From: Candidatus Obscuribacterales bacterium
Lineage (GTDB): Bacteria; Cyanobacteriota; Vampirovibrionia; Obscuribacterales; Obscuribacteraceae
Reading direction: 5' to 3'
DNA: 64,000 bases
Assembly: GCA_019637435.1 (NCBI GenBank)
Contig: JAHBVO010000002.1
Coordinates: 1,589,519-1,653,518, forward strand
Under the pieces are notes generated by a model. It saw nothing but the letters and a program-made list of their open reading frames with translations, was not told the origin of the DNA and did not search any database. The position numbers and the translations under genes were made by a program. Below, piece by piece: positions 16,295 to 24,816 of this stretch; position 1 is the stretch's first letter, and every line of letters starts with the position of its first letter.

Positions 16295-17917
16295 CTATTC
16301 CAGTTGGCGGTAAATGACGACCGGCTGTTCTGTTTCGACTGAGTGACTGCGAGCGGTTTCGGCCGCGGAAAGGATCAAACCAAGTTCAAGGAAGTCTTCG
16401 GGTACGCATGCGATACCGAAAGATAGGGACAGATTTTTTTCGTTTACCGAAACGCTAAGCGGTTCTTTTGTTAGAGCCTTCACGAGACGTTTGGCGAAAA
16501 CTACCGCGCCCTCACCTTTGGTGTCAGGGCAAAGCAATGCGTAGTCAAACGATTCGTAGTGCGCGAGCATATCGTTGTGGCGCTTCTCGTGCATTATGCG
16601 CAAGACTGCTTCGTTCAAAGCCGCGGCTGGAAGCGGTTCTCTAATAACTTCCTTGATGCCTGTTTTTACGCGCAATTCAAAGATAATTACCGACAACGGC
16701 GTGCCTGCTCGGTGTCCCCTGAAGTACTCCTGTTCCAGGAAATAAAGAAATGCCGGATAGTTGAACATGCCGGTATCGGCTCGTCTCAGCGTCATCATGA
16801 CGGCTTGTACGGCGGCACTGTCGATCGACTTTGGTTCGAGAATTCGTTTGCGTGATCCGGTGTCACCACCTACGGTGACAAGCTTGCATCTAAACAAATG
16901 GCTGAGCGCCGGAATCCACTTACTACGCTCTATTCGCAGTTTTGCAAGCATCTGATTGAACGGCGTATTGTTGTCGATGGCGTGATAGATCTGACGCTGT
17001 TCGTTTATGAAATCGGTTTCTCCCAGAGAAAGCATTGTGTTCAGATCGACTTCAGAGAGTGTCTCGTTCGCCTTTCTGAGCACGCTGTCTGATTTAAAAC
17101 CAGAGTTTTTTAGAAGCGTGAGTTTATCCAACAACTGAACGCCATGAATGATCAAACTGTCGAGACCGTCTGAAACAGTGCGTTTCTTTGTCAGCACCTG
17201 CGGTTGGAAAAAGAACTTTCCATCGCCCCAGGCGATCAGTTCAAAGATACTCTCGTCGCCCTGGCTTGTCGGCGTCGTGGCGTGGGTAGGCTTGCCGTCT
17301 TCGAAGAAGATTTCGGCGGCACCTTCTCCACTGTCCAGTTGCAGTCGGCCTGTCATTTTTGCAAGGAAGATCGATTGCAAAAGCGCGGAGATCTGGATGA
17401 AGGACAGTTCTCCATTTAACACTGTGTTCCGCTTGGACATTGCCGTTTGCGCGGGGCTCATAGCCGGCAACGGAATGGTTTTGCGTTGTGCTTGGGTGCT
17501 GGACGGCTCGTAGTAGAAGTCATCCTGGCGCTTCGGGTCAGCCGCTTGAGAGGCAGCGTTCGAGGCTTGAACTGCTGCCGCACCGACTGCTGTAAGTTGA
17601 ACCGGAGACATCGCTTGCCCACAGGACGACATTACTCGGTTCAAAACGATAAGCGTGTCGCAACTCGGGTATTGCCACAGGCATTGCGGAGAGCCGCCAG
17701 TCGACTGATAAAGCTGCCAGGTGGGATCGCGTCCAATCGGGTCCGACTTCACGCTGAGCGTAAAGAGCTTGGTCTGGTCATCGGATTTCCAAGCCACCTC
17801 TACGCTGCGAGTCTGGTTGTCCAGAGCTTCCGCTAGCATATGGTGCACGACTTGAATGGATGGACATCCAGGCAAAACGGCTGTCGATTGTCCTTGACCT
17901 TGCTGGTTTTGAAGCAT
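16295..17917 (-). CDS. DUF4388 protein with degenerate GGDEF-like C-terminus
   Basis: 540 residues, cytoplasmic, no membrane segment. Residues about 18-115 form a domain (GCPSIQVVHHMLAEA, WQLYQSTGG, LIVLNRVMSS) that recurs at the N-terminus of the 552-residue protein encoded at 38053-39711. Residues about 165-250 match the DUF4388 pattern (LNGELSFIQISALLQSIFL, TGRLQLDSGEGAAEIFFEDG, FELIAWGDGKFFF), a domain often linked to gliding and GTPase signalling. The last 150 residues have the fold pattern of a GGDEF domain, but the signature position reads ESFDYALLCP, so it is unlikely to make cyclic di-GMP. Probably a signalling scaffold. Confidence 0.75.
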   Translation of the reverse strand: MLQNQQGQGQSTAVLPGCPSIQVVHHMLAEALDNQTRSVEVAWKSDDQTKLFTLSVKSDPIGRDPTWQLYQSTGGSPQCLWQYPSCDTLIVLNRVMSSCGQAMSPVQLTAVGAAAVQASNAASQAADPKRQDDFYYEPSSTQAQRKTIPLPAMSPAQTAMSKRNTVLNGELSFIQISALLQSIFLAKMTGRLQLDSGEGAAEIFFEDGKPTHATTPTSQGDESIFELIAWGDGKFFFQPQVLTKKRTVSDGLDSLIIHGVQLLDKLTLLKNSGFKSDSVLRKANETLSEVDLNTMLSLGETDFINEQRQIYHAIDNNTPFNQMLAKLRIERSKWIPALSHLFRCKLVTVGGDTGSRKRILEPKSIDSAAVQAVMMTLRRADTGMFNYPAFLYFLEQEYFRGHRAGTPLSVIIFELRVKTGIKEVIREPLPAAALNEAVLRIMHEKRHNDMLAHYESFDYALLCPDTKGEGAVVFAKRLVKALTKEPLSVSVNEKNLSLSFGIACVPEDFLELGLILSAAETARSHSVETEQPVVIYRQLE

Positions 17918-18015
17918 TGCTTAAAGGCTTTCCCCACGCCTAGGCAACTTATTCCCAGAAATCGCTCAGTTCAATATTTTATACGGACAGTGGGGCTTAG
18001 TTTTTCGGTTAAAAA

Positions 18016-19203
18016 CTAAACTTTCGCCGTCTGCATATCGTAAGTGATCGAGTGCTTCGCCATACGGTCGAATGCTTCCGCCAGACGGTCTTTGTCGACG
18101 CACAACGAAATTCTGAAGTAGCCTTCGCCACCTGGACCATAAGCGTCACCTGGCGGCACGACGATGCCGGCAGTGTTGAGCATGTGGTTGCTGAAGTCGA
18201 CCGAGCTCATTCCTTTCGGTGTGGGCACCCACATGTAGAATGTCGCTTTGACCGGCTCTACAGTCCATCCAAGCTCTGCGAAGCGCTTAACAGCGATATC
18301 GCGGCGCTCTTCGTAAAGCTTATTGCAGAAATCGATGTGGTCGCGAGGTCCGGTCAGACCGGCGATACCGGCAACCTGGATAGCTGCGAAAGCATCGGTG
18401 TCGATGTTGGATTTGATTTTTGCGAGGTTGGCGATTGCGGTTTTATTGCCGATCGCAAAACCGAGTCTCCAGCCAGCCATATTGTAGGTTTTTGACATCG
18501 TGTGCAATTCAATAGCGATGTCTTTGGCGCCTTTGACTTCAAATATCGACGGTGCCTTGTAGTCGTCGTAAGTCATTTCGGAGTAGGCGTTGTCGTGGCA
18601 GAGCAGAATGTCGTGCTTCTTGCAGAAGGCAACGACCTTTTCGAAGAACGCCAGATCCGCGATACCAGCGGTCGGGTTGTTCGGGTAGTTGATCAACATG
18701 ATCTTCGCTTTTTGTGCTACCGAATCCGGTATCGCATCAAGATCCGGAAGGAAATTGTTTTCCGGAAGTAGCGGCATGTAGTGCGGTGTTCCGCCAGCAA
18801 GTTCGGTCGATGTTTTGTACACCGGATATGCCGGGTCAGGAATCAACGCGATGTCACCGGGTCCGACGTATGCGAAAAGCAAGTTGTGAAGCCCTTCTTT
18901 GGCTCCGATGAGTGAGGTGACTTCGGTCTCCGGATCGATCTGGATGCCGAAGCGCTTGTTTGCCCAATTTGCGCAAGCTTCTTTGTACTGTGGGGTGCCA
19001 CCGAAGGGAGGATACTGATGGTTAGCCGGTTTTTCAATTGCTTCGTGCATCGCATCCACGATGTGTCGCGGTGTCGGCTGGTCCGGAGCACCGATGCCCA
19101 GATTGATGACATCAACGCCCGTCTGCGCAATTGCGCGGGCTTTTTTGCCAATCTCAGCAAAAACGTAAGGCGGAATCGACTTAAGGCGGTCGGCTACTTC
19201 CAT
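18016..19203 (-). CDS. dapL: LL-diaminopimelate aminotransferase
   Basis: PLP-dependent class I/II aminotransferase that converts tetrahydrodipicolinate to LL-diaminopimelate in one step of lysine and peptidoglycan synthesis; this route is typical of cyanobacteria, plants and relatives. The PLP lysine is Lys238 in SKTYNMAGWRLGF. NYPNNPT, DNAYSEMTYDD and GYFRISLC are the other family blocks. NLGIGAPDQPTP and HQYPPFGGTPQYKEA agree with the DapL group, although related glutamate/aspartate aminotransferases cannot be fully excluded. The ATG at 19203 is chosen over a TTG nine bases upstream because GGGAG lies nine bases before it. An AT-rich hairpin overlaps the stop codon. Confidence 0.85.
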   Translation of the reverse strand: MEVADRLKSIPPYVFAEIGKKARAIAQTGVDVINLGIGAPDQPTPRHIVDAMHEAIEKPANHQYPPFGGTPQYKEACANWANKRFGIQIDPETEVTSLIGAKEGLHNLLFAYVGPGDIALIPDPAYPVYKTSTELAGGTPHYMPLLPENNFLPDLDAIPDSVAQKAKIMLINYPNNPTAGIADLAFFEKVVAFCKKHDILLCHDNAYSEMTYDDYKAPSIFEVKGAKDIAIELHTMSKTYNMAGWRLGFAIGNKTAIANLAKIKSNIDTDAFAAIQVAGIAGLTGPRDHIDFCNKLYEERRDIAVKRFAELGWTVEPVKATFYMWVPTPKGMSSVDFSNHMLNTAGIVVPPGDAYGPGGEGYFRISLCVDKDRLAEAFDRMAKHSITYDMQTAKV

Positions 19204-19336
19204 GATGCACAACTCCCAATTAATTATGTTTGCAACGGTCAGAAAGCAAGGTTAACACAACCAGAGCCAATTAGAGCTCTGATCTAAACTAAGTCGTTCA
19301 TTTACTTAACGCTTTCAGTGGGCTGAAACCCAAATG

Positions 19337-20323
19337 TCAGGGAGTCAGAACTGCTCGGAAGCGCACATCGCCCTTCGCGACCTTATCGTACGCTGTGGTG
19401 ACGTCGTCGAATTTAAAAGTCTCCGTCATCACTTTGATTTTGCCTTTAGCCGCGATGTCGAGTGCTTCATAGAGGTGCTCGGGACCATTCTGAATCGACC
19501 CGATTATTCGTGCCCGTTTGAAAAGAAGGTCCATCAGATTTATTTGAAACGGCTCGCCGTAGACGCCCATGACGATAAACCGCCCATCAGGTCTCAAACC
19601 TTTGATGCAGTCAAATGTCTGCTCTGCCGAATTGCTGGTCGCAAGAATCACGTCGGCGCCACCGCATTCCTGGAGCTCTTTTCCGGTTGAAACAACTTCG
19701 CTCGCTCCCAACTCCAGTGCCAGCTTCTTCTTGTCTTCGGAGTGGGTGACGGCGATAGTGTGAAATCCTGATGCCGCCGCGTATTGCACTGCCAGATGTC
19801 CGAGTCCGCCGATTCCGATTACTGCTACTCGTTCGCCCGGCTGTGGTTCGGCAATTCTAAGACCGCTCCAGACTGTGTAACCGGCGCAGAAAATTGGCGC
19901 TGCTTCCGCATATGTCAGTTCCTTTGGAATTGGCATGGTGCCTTCCGCCCAGACCACCATATACTCAGCATGACCGCCTTGCATTGATGCGCTGGTGCCG
20001 AACGATTTGCGGCAAAATGCGTTTTTGCCGCGCAAGCACCACTCGCAACTTCCGCAACCGGCCTGAACCCAAGGCACTCCGACTCGGTCTCCGAGTTTTC
20101 TCGAGCGCACGCCCGGTCCCAGTTCGACAATTTCGCCAACCGGTTCGTGCCCAAGTATGCAAGGGTAATTTACCGGCAATTCACCTTTAGTTTGATGAAC
20201 ATCGGTATAGCAAATGCCGCTCGCATGAACTTTGAGAAGAACTTGATTCTCCGCGGGTTTGGGTTTGTCTACCTCTTTAAGTTCCCACGGTTTATTTTTC
20301 TCTGTCGTCATTACTGCGCGCAT
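19337..20323 (-). CDS. Zinc-dependent alcohol dehydrogenase
   Basis: 328 residues, medium-chain dehydrogenase/reductase family, most like NAD-dependent AdhP/AdhA alcohol dehydrogenases. The catalytic-zinc region has Cys38 (GICYTDVH) and His59-Glu60 (GHE). The structural-zinc cysteines are 90, 93, 96 and 104 (CGSCEWCLRGKNAFC). The cofactor site is VIGIGGLGHLAVQ. The start is fixed by GGAG six bases before the ATG at 20323; an in-frame extension to 20386 would overlap the upstream gene and is not homologous-looking. It lies 20 bases behind the flavoprotein gene, so the two form an operon. Confidence 0.93.
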   Translation of the reverse strand: MRAVMTTEKNKPWELKEVDKPKPAENQVLLKVHASGICYTDVHQTKGELPVNYPCILGHEPVGEIVELGPGVRSRKLGDRVGVPWVQAGCGSCEWCLRGKNAFCRKSFGTSASMQGGHAEYMVVWAEGTMPIPKELTYAEAAPIFCAGYTVWSGLRIAEPQPGERVAVIGIGGLGHLAVQYAAASGFHTIAVTHSEDKKKLALELGASEVVSTGKELQECGGADVILATSNSAEQTFDCIKGLRPDGRFIVMGVYGEPFQINLMDLLFKRARIIGSIQNGPEHLYEALDIAAKGKIKVMTETFKFDDVTTAYDKVAKGDVRFRAVLTP

Positions 20324-20343
20324 CAGTTTCTCCTTCTCATTGC

Positions 20344-21600
20344 TCAAACATTGTTTCCCGCGGCATAGCCGGACGCCCATGCCCATTGAAAGTTAAAACC
20401 GCCTAGCTGACCCGTAACATCGACAATTTCGCCGATGAAAAACAGTCCCGGAATTTTCTTACAACCCATAGTGGTTGAGGAGAGCGCGTTTGTGTCGACA
20501 CCACCGCGCGTTACCTCCGCTTTGATGTAACCGACAGTGCTGGAGGGTTTGAAAACAAATTCTTTTACTGCTTCCGCGAGTTGTTGGATAGTCTTATCGG
20601 AGATGTGCTGAATTGAATCATCAACCCCCTGATCTTCGCAGATGCGGTGCGCAAGCCTGATGGGTAGATACTCAGTCAGCAGGTTCCGCACGTTTTTCTT
20701 CGACCGGGTTGCGCGTTCCTCAATTAGTTTGGCACCAATATCGGTATCAGGGCAAAGGTCTATTTGAACAGATGCGCCTTGCCGCCAGTAAAGAGAAGCT
20801 TGTAAGCTAGCGGGTCCGCTTAGACCGCGATGAGTGAACAAGATGTTTTCGCGGAAGGAGCCTTCTCCGCAAGTAACAATCGAATCTTGCGAAATCCCTG
20901 ACAGATCGTAAAATCGCCTGGAGTCGTGTTCATTGAAAACAAAACCGTCGAGAGCCGGAGCGGTTTCAATCACCTTAAGTCCGAACTGTTTCGCCACGTT
21001 GTAACCAAATGCGGTGGCACCGACTTTAGGCACGGACAGACCGCCTGTTGCGATTACAAGCGAGGCGCAATCAAATGTTCCTTTCGACGTGTGGATTTGA
21101 TAACGACCAGGTTCCGCAACATTATTGGAGGATAGCTTGACGCCGCTCAGCAGCCGATTATCGAAAACATCCAGACCCAGTTCCGGCGGTGCGACAATCG
21201 CTTTCACATCGCAACCTAACTTAAACTCAACGCCTGCGTCGTCGCATTCTGCAATTAACAAATCGACGATATCCTGGGCGGAGTTGTCGCAAAACTGCTG
21301 CCCCAACTTCTTCTCGTGGTATGGAATCCCGTGGCGCTCGACCAATTCAATAAAATCGCCAGGCGTATATCGGGCGAGTGCTGATTTTATAAAATGCGGA
21401 TTTTGAGAAACGTAGTTTTCCGCCGTTGCGTACAAATTGGTGAAGTTGCACCGCCCGCCGCCGGAAATGAGAATCTTGCGACCGACGACTGTCGCATGAT
21501 CGACGAGCAATACTTTTTTGCCTAATTTGCCTGCGGTCGCCGCGCACATCATACCTGCGCCGCCCGCCCCTATTACAACTGCGTCAAAACTCGTTTTCAT
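20344..21600 (-). CDS. FAD-dependent oxidoreductase, HI0933/YhiN family
   Basis: 418-residue flavoprotein. The FAD-binding dinucleotide motif is VIGAGGAGMMCA near the N-terminus, followed by the family signature GRKILISGGGRCNFTN. The middle TGGLSVPKVGATAFGY and C-terminal FFIGEIVDVTGQLGGFNFQWA are also diagnostic of this group (BaiN/YhiN-like). The substrate is unknown for most members. It is the first gene of a two-gene unit with the alcohol dehydrogenase and is divergent from the small protein gene at 21677. Confidence 0.9.
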   Translation of the reverse strand: MKTSFDAVVIGAGGAGMMCAATAGKLGKKVLLVDHATVVGRKILISGGGRCNFTNLYATAENYVSQNPHFIKSALARYTPGDFIELVERHGIPYHEKKLGQQFCDNSAQDIVDLLIAECDDAGVEFKLGCDVKAIVAPPELGLDVFDNRLLSGVKLSSNNVAEPGRYQIHTSKGTFDCASLVIATGGLSVPKVGATAFGYNVAKQFGLKVIETAPALDGFVFNEHDSRRFYDLSGISQDSIVTCGEGSFRENILFTHRGLSGPASLQASLYWRQGASVQIDLCPDTDIGAKLIEERATRSKKNVRNLLTEYLPIRLAHRICEDQGVDDSIQHISDKTIQQLAEAVKEFVFKPSSTVGYIKAEVTRGGVDTNALSSTTMGCKKIPGLFFIGEIVDVTGQLGGFNFQWAWASGYAAGNNV

Positions 21601-21676
21601 CTGGCTAGATTATAAAGACCCAACGTCGATAGTTGGCTATAATGTTCGTTTTGTGTACGAATTGAGGTTAACCGAA

Positions 21677-22057
21677 ATGACACAGGGAGTTCAGGCGCAG
21701 CGCAGCGAGGCGCTCAAGGCTATTATTGGCAAGAAGGTCGAAAACGCATCCAGCGCCCTGACAAGTTTCGCCGTCAAATTCGATGATGGAACCGGCGTGA
21801 TTTTTGACGCAGTCGAGCCTACAAGCCCGACAGTCGCCGCGAAAACTGTGGGCGCCAGCGAATTGCCCAATCTCGAAGAAGCCGTTTGTTCCGTTGATTG
21901 GGGTTGGATTTGCGGTTCTACGGTCCAGGATGCTCAGGGGCTGGGTCCAGCCGTTCGATTGATTTTGAGCAACGCCGGACCACTCTCAATCGGCTCTGCT
22001 CTCTGGGAAGGGAAACCGTTTCTGTCCTTCCAACCATTCCGCCCAGCTAAAAAGTAA
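21677..22057 (+). CDS. Hypothetical 126-residue protein
   Basis: I do not recognise this protein. It appears soluble, has no signal peptide, and begins MTQGVQAQRSEALKAIIGKK. The central part is beta-strand-like (FAVKFDDGTGVIFDAVE) and the end includes GPAVRLILSNAGPLSIGSAL. The start is the ATG at 21677, preceded by GAGG; the frame extends upstream but that part would overlap the divergent flavoprotein gene. Its stop is 8 bases before the next TPR gene's ATG, so they are likely co-transcribed. Confidence 0.75.
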   Translation: MTQGVQAQRSEALKAIIGKKVENASSALTSFAVKFDDGTGVIFDAVEPTSPTVAAKTVGASELPNLEEAVCSVDWGWICGSTVQDAQGLGPAVRLILSNAGPLSIGSALWEGKPFLSFQPFRPAKK

Positions 22058-22065
22058 GTTTGAAA

Positions 22066-23283
22066 ATGATTACGAGAATTTCTCATCTTCGCCGCGCTTT
22101 TCCTTTAGTGGTATCACTTATGGTTCTGGGTGCGGCACCGGCATTCTGTGATGACGCCGAAGAGTGGCAAGAATCAACTGATGAAGCGCTTTCCGCGTAT
22201 TCGGCAGGCGATTTCCCTAGAGCCGAGAAGCTGTTGCAAAATGCTCTCAAGGATGCGGAAAAACTTGGTGAGCAGGACGATCGCCTTTATAAAAGTGTTG
22301 AGAACCTGGCGCTGATTTATTTTAAACGTGCAGACTACGAGAAGGCTGAACCGCTTTTGTTGCGTGCACTTTCATTGAAGGAGGCCAAGTACGGTAACGA
22401 CGCTATCGAAATTGCCGATGCGTTGCAAAACATTGCCTTACTGTACATGGCTGAGGATAAGATTATTGAATCGAAGCAAGTTTTCGAACGCCTGCTTTCG
22501 ATTCGCGAGCGCGTTCAGGGACCTGAAAACAAGGATGTAGCGAATGCTTTGAATAACATCGCTGAAATTTACGACATGCTTGGTGATTTTAAAAAGGCAG
22601 AGTCGATGTTCAAGAAATCGCTTGCTATTCGCGAAAAAGTTTTCGGAGGCGAGCATCAAGATGTCGCCAACAGTTTAAATAATCTAGCTGGTTTATACAT
22701 GGACCGCGAGCAGTTTTTCAAAGCGGAACCGCTGCTGGAACGGGCTCTGGCTATGCAAGAAAAACTGTCTACCAATAAGGATACAGATACAGGTTTATCC
22801 GCGATTCTGAATAACATGGCGGAACTGTACAACTCAAAGGGGGCGTTCGATAAAGCCGAGCCGTTGATGAAGAGAGCGCTCGAGATTGACGAGAAAGCTT
22901 ATGGCAAGTCGCACCCGACGGTTGCGAAAACTTTGAGTAATCTTGCCGCGTTATATATCGACGAAGGCAAGTTCGACGATGCTGCACCGCTGGTGGAGCG
23001 CGCCCTGGACATAGCTTCGAAATCCGAAGACCCCGATCATCCTGGCATGATCGAGAGTTTAATGGAAGTTGCGGAAATCTTCGGACAGCAAAATCGTTTC
23101 GATCTTGCTATTCCGGTCCGCGAGCAAATTTTGAAACTCGAAGAGCGTAATCTCGGAAAAGAGAGTCCTGAACTGGTCGTCTATATCGAAGACTACGCCG
23201 ATGCCATAAAGCGCACCGGTGGCGATCAGGATAAATACCAGGAGCTCAAGGAGCGGGCACGTGCGCTTCGCAGCGCCAAGTGA
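22066..23283 (+). CDS. Secreted TPR protein, kinesin-light-chain-type repeats
   Basis: 405 residues. A signal peptide (RAFPLVVSLMVLGAAPAFC) precedes about seven 42-residue TPR units of the kinesin-light-chain kind, with the recurrent pattern A.ALNNIAEIYDMLGDFKKAE...KKSLAIREKVFG. Units run from about residue 40 to 380. No other domain is present, so it is a protein-binding scaffold in the periplasm or envelope. A TTG six bases upstream is an alternative start. The gene converges on the PII gene with a one-base gap. Confidence 0.88.
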   Translation: MITRISHLRRAFPLVVSLMVLGAAPAFCDDAEEWQESTDEALSAYSAGDFPRAEKLLQNALKDAEKLGEQDDRLYKSVENLALIYFKRADYEKAEPLLLRALSLKEAKYGNDAIEIADALQNIALLYMAEDKIIESKQVFERLLSIRERVQGPENKDVANALNNIAEIYDMLGDFKKAESMFKKSLAIREKVFGGEHQDVANSLNNLAGLYMDREQFFKAEPLLERALAMQEKLSTNKDTDTGLSAILNNMAELYNSKGAFDKAEPLMKRALEIDEKAYGKSHPTVAKTLSNLAALYIDEGKFDDAAPLVERALDIASKSEDPDHPGMIESLMEVAEIFGQQNRFDLAIPVREQILKLEERNLGKESPELVVYIEDYADAIKRTGGDQDKYQELKERARALRSAK

Positions 23284-23284
23284 T

Positions 23285-23605
23285 TTAAACTCCAGGATCT
23301 GTACCGCGCTCGATTCTCTTCATATAAGCCAGGTCCCAGACGAAAATGATTCCGTCGCCATCACGGCCGGTGCCGGCATTGTCGTTGATTATTTTGACGA
23401 TGCGCTCTGCCTGGTCATCTTCGACTGCGACTTCGATCTTAAGGCGCTCAGTCAGAAAACCGACCAATTCCACGTCTGAGTCCAGTTGTTCACGACCGAA
23501 ACCTTGAGCCTTAACGACTGTGACACCTGGAACGTTTGCGCGCCTGAGCGCTGTAGTCAGGCGGGGCAGATATTTTGGTCGCACGACCGCTGAAATCAGT
23601 TTCAT
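23285..23605 (-). CDS. PII-family signalling protein with shortened T-loop
   Basis: 106 residues, close to GlnB/GlnK length (112). The core is intact: MKLISAVVRPKYLPRLTTAL at the start, KIEVAVEDDQAERIVKII in the middle, and the ATP/2-oxoglutarate-binding C-loop GTGRDGDGIIFVWDL with a basic RIERG end. The T-loop between GFGR and KIEV is about four residues shorter than in GlnB and lacks the uridylylated Tyr51 region. It probably still binds nucleotides but is not controlled by GlnD. There is no amtB or glnA beside it, so the partner is unknown. The ATG at 23605 is preferred; an upstream TTG would add seven residues. Confidence 0.82.
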   Translation of the reverse strand: MKLISAVVRPKYLPRLTTALRRANVPGVTVVKAQGFGREQLDSDVELVGFLTERLKIEVAVEDDQAERIVKIINDNAGTGRDGDGIIFVWDLAYMKRIERGTDPGV

Positions 23606-23670
23606 CAGAAGCTCTTTTGCCGACAATTGCAGTGATAAAAATACAGCAAAGCGCAGGAATTGTCGCCTGA

Positions 23671-23688
23671 GACTGCAAGCTTGCAGTC
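23671..23688. promoter_or_regulatory. Perfect 18-bp palindrome upstream of the PII gene
   Basis: GACTGCAAG followed by CTTGCAGTC is fully self-complementary. It sits 66-83 bases before the PII ATG, a sensible place for a dimeric regulator. The same half-site GACTGC/GCAGTC recurs in the hairpin at 23708-23723. Confidence 0.5.
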
Positions 23689-23689
23689 A

Positions 23690-23728
23690 GACAAAGCAAA
23701 AGCCGGCGACTGCAATCGCAGTCCCGGC
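23690..23728 (-). terminator. Rho-independent terminator of the small Cys protein gene
   Basis: GCCGG (23702-23706) plus GACTGC (23708-23713) pair with GCAGTC (23718-23723) plus CCGGC (23724-23728). This gives an 11-bp stem with a one-base bulge and an AATC loop. On the minus strand it is followed by TTTTGCTTTG. It lies 29 bases after the stop of the gene at 23757. Confidence 0.7.
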
Positions 23729-23756
23729 CGCTCAGTTATTCTGCCATTTGCCAGCC

Positions 23757-23891
23757 TTATGCTGCTTGAGGTCTTTTCGGTTGCCAGTTGAGTTCACACA
23801 CACCGTTTTTGCAAACCGGTTTCGATTCTTCGGTGTCCTCAGACTTCACATCGTCTTGAAGATCAACTTCCTTTTCGTTTGTGTTCATCAT
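23757..23891 (-). CDS. Small acidic protein with C-x4-C pair
   Basis: A 44-residue protein beginning MMNTNEKEVDLQDD, rich in Asp/Glu, ending with CKNGVCELNWQPKRPQAA. The two cysteines could bind a metal or form a disulfide. The start is well supported by GAGG five bases before the ATG at 23891, and a clear terminator follows. Family not recognised. It is one of two very small genes here with good ribosome sites (the other ends at 27028). Confidence 0.65.
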   Translation of the reverse strand: MMNTNEKEVDLQDDVKSEDTEESKPVCKNGVCELNWQPKRPQAA

Positions 23892-23977
23892 GGCTTCCTC
23901 AAAAAAAACTTGCTCGTGCAACCTCAATGTCAAAATGATAGACAATTAACTCTGTCTTGCCGATTGGGGGAACTACG

Positions 23978-24811
23978 ATGCCCTACGTACTCTTCCCCCA
24001 GAAAGTGTGGGTTTTGACTGGTTTTAGACGAGTTACAGGCAGAGAATGGCGATTTTGCACACTGGTAGGTGCAATCTGTGCCGGAGCGCCATTTTTGTTT
24101 CCTCCCCCATCGGCCGACGCGACGACGCTGGAAATCGGCGTCGAGCACACGGAAGTTCTACCTGAGGTTTCTCAAGACCTGCGTCCCGGCCGTCGTTTCT
24201 CCCTTTCAGCCGAGGATGGGGAGCAGCCAGCCAACGATTGGATCAAGATTCCGCACTGGATGTCCGGCACCTGGCGCCTGAATCGGGAGACGGCAGTACT
24301 GCGCAAAGATTTTAAGAAGAACGTCACCGATACAAAACCGTATAGCTACAACGCGCGCCACGATTTTCAGTACGGCATGCAGCAAGACCGCGCGGGAGAC
24401 GTCTGGCACTTCATAGGCACACCTTATCACTCCAAAACTTCTATGACCGAGTTCGATGAGTATCACCTGGTGAAGTCTAAAGTCTTCAATCGTTCAGACG
24501 AGCAAGCAGTCACGTTCACGACGCTCATGACTGTGGTGCGAACCGAATATGGACATCAAATTAAAGAGTCGTTTCAGTCTGAAAGCATAACCTCGTATTC
24601 ACCTGATGGTGAGCCTGGTTACGTGAAGCTATTCGGTTCCACCAAATCTTTTGACGCATCCGGCAACGCTTTGAAGCAAACCGATAACGTCGCTCGAATC
24701 AAACAGCTGAAGCCATTCTCTGAGGTGCGGACGTATCATGGTCAGGATATGCGTGAGCGCTTTCGTGAGTTTCTCATTGCCAGAGGACTGACCAATCTTC
24801 TGCCTTACTGA
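23978..24811 (+). CDS. Hypothetical secreted protein
   Basis: 277 residues, family not recognised. The N-terminus has a basic stretch followed by a hydrophobic segment (FCTLVGAICAGAPFLFPPPSADA), probably a signal peptide. The body begins with DWIKIPHWMSGTWRLNRE, suggestive of a lipocalin-like beta-barrel of the type that opens with a GxW motif, then alternating strands up to YVKLFGSTKSFDASG. The start is the ATG at 23978 with GGGGG eight bases upstream. It ends 5 bases from the convergent histidine kinase gene. Confidence 0.72.
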   Translation: MPYVLFPQKVWVLTGFRRVTGREWRFCTLVGAICAGAPFLFPPPSADATTLEIGVEHTEVLPEVSQDLRPGRRFSLSAEDGEQPANDWIKIPHWMSGTWRLNRETAVLRKDFKKNVTDTKPYSYNARHDFQYGMQQDRAGDVWHFIGTPYHSKTSMTEFDEYHLVKSKVFNRSDEQAVTFTTLMTVVRTEYGHQIKESFQSESITSYSPDGEPGYVKLFGSTKSFDASGNALKQTDNVARIKQLKPFSEVRTYHGQDMRERFREFLIARGLTNLLPY

Positions 24812-24816
24812 GCGCT

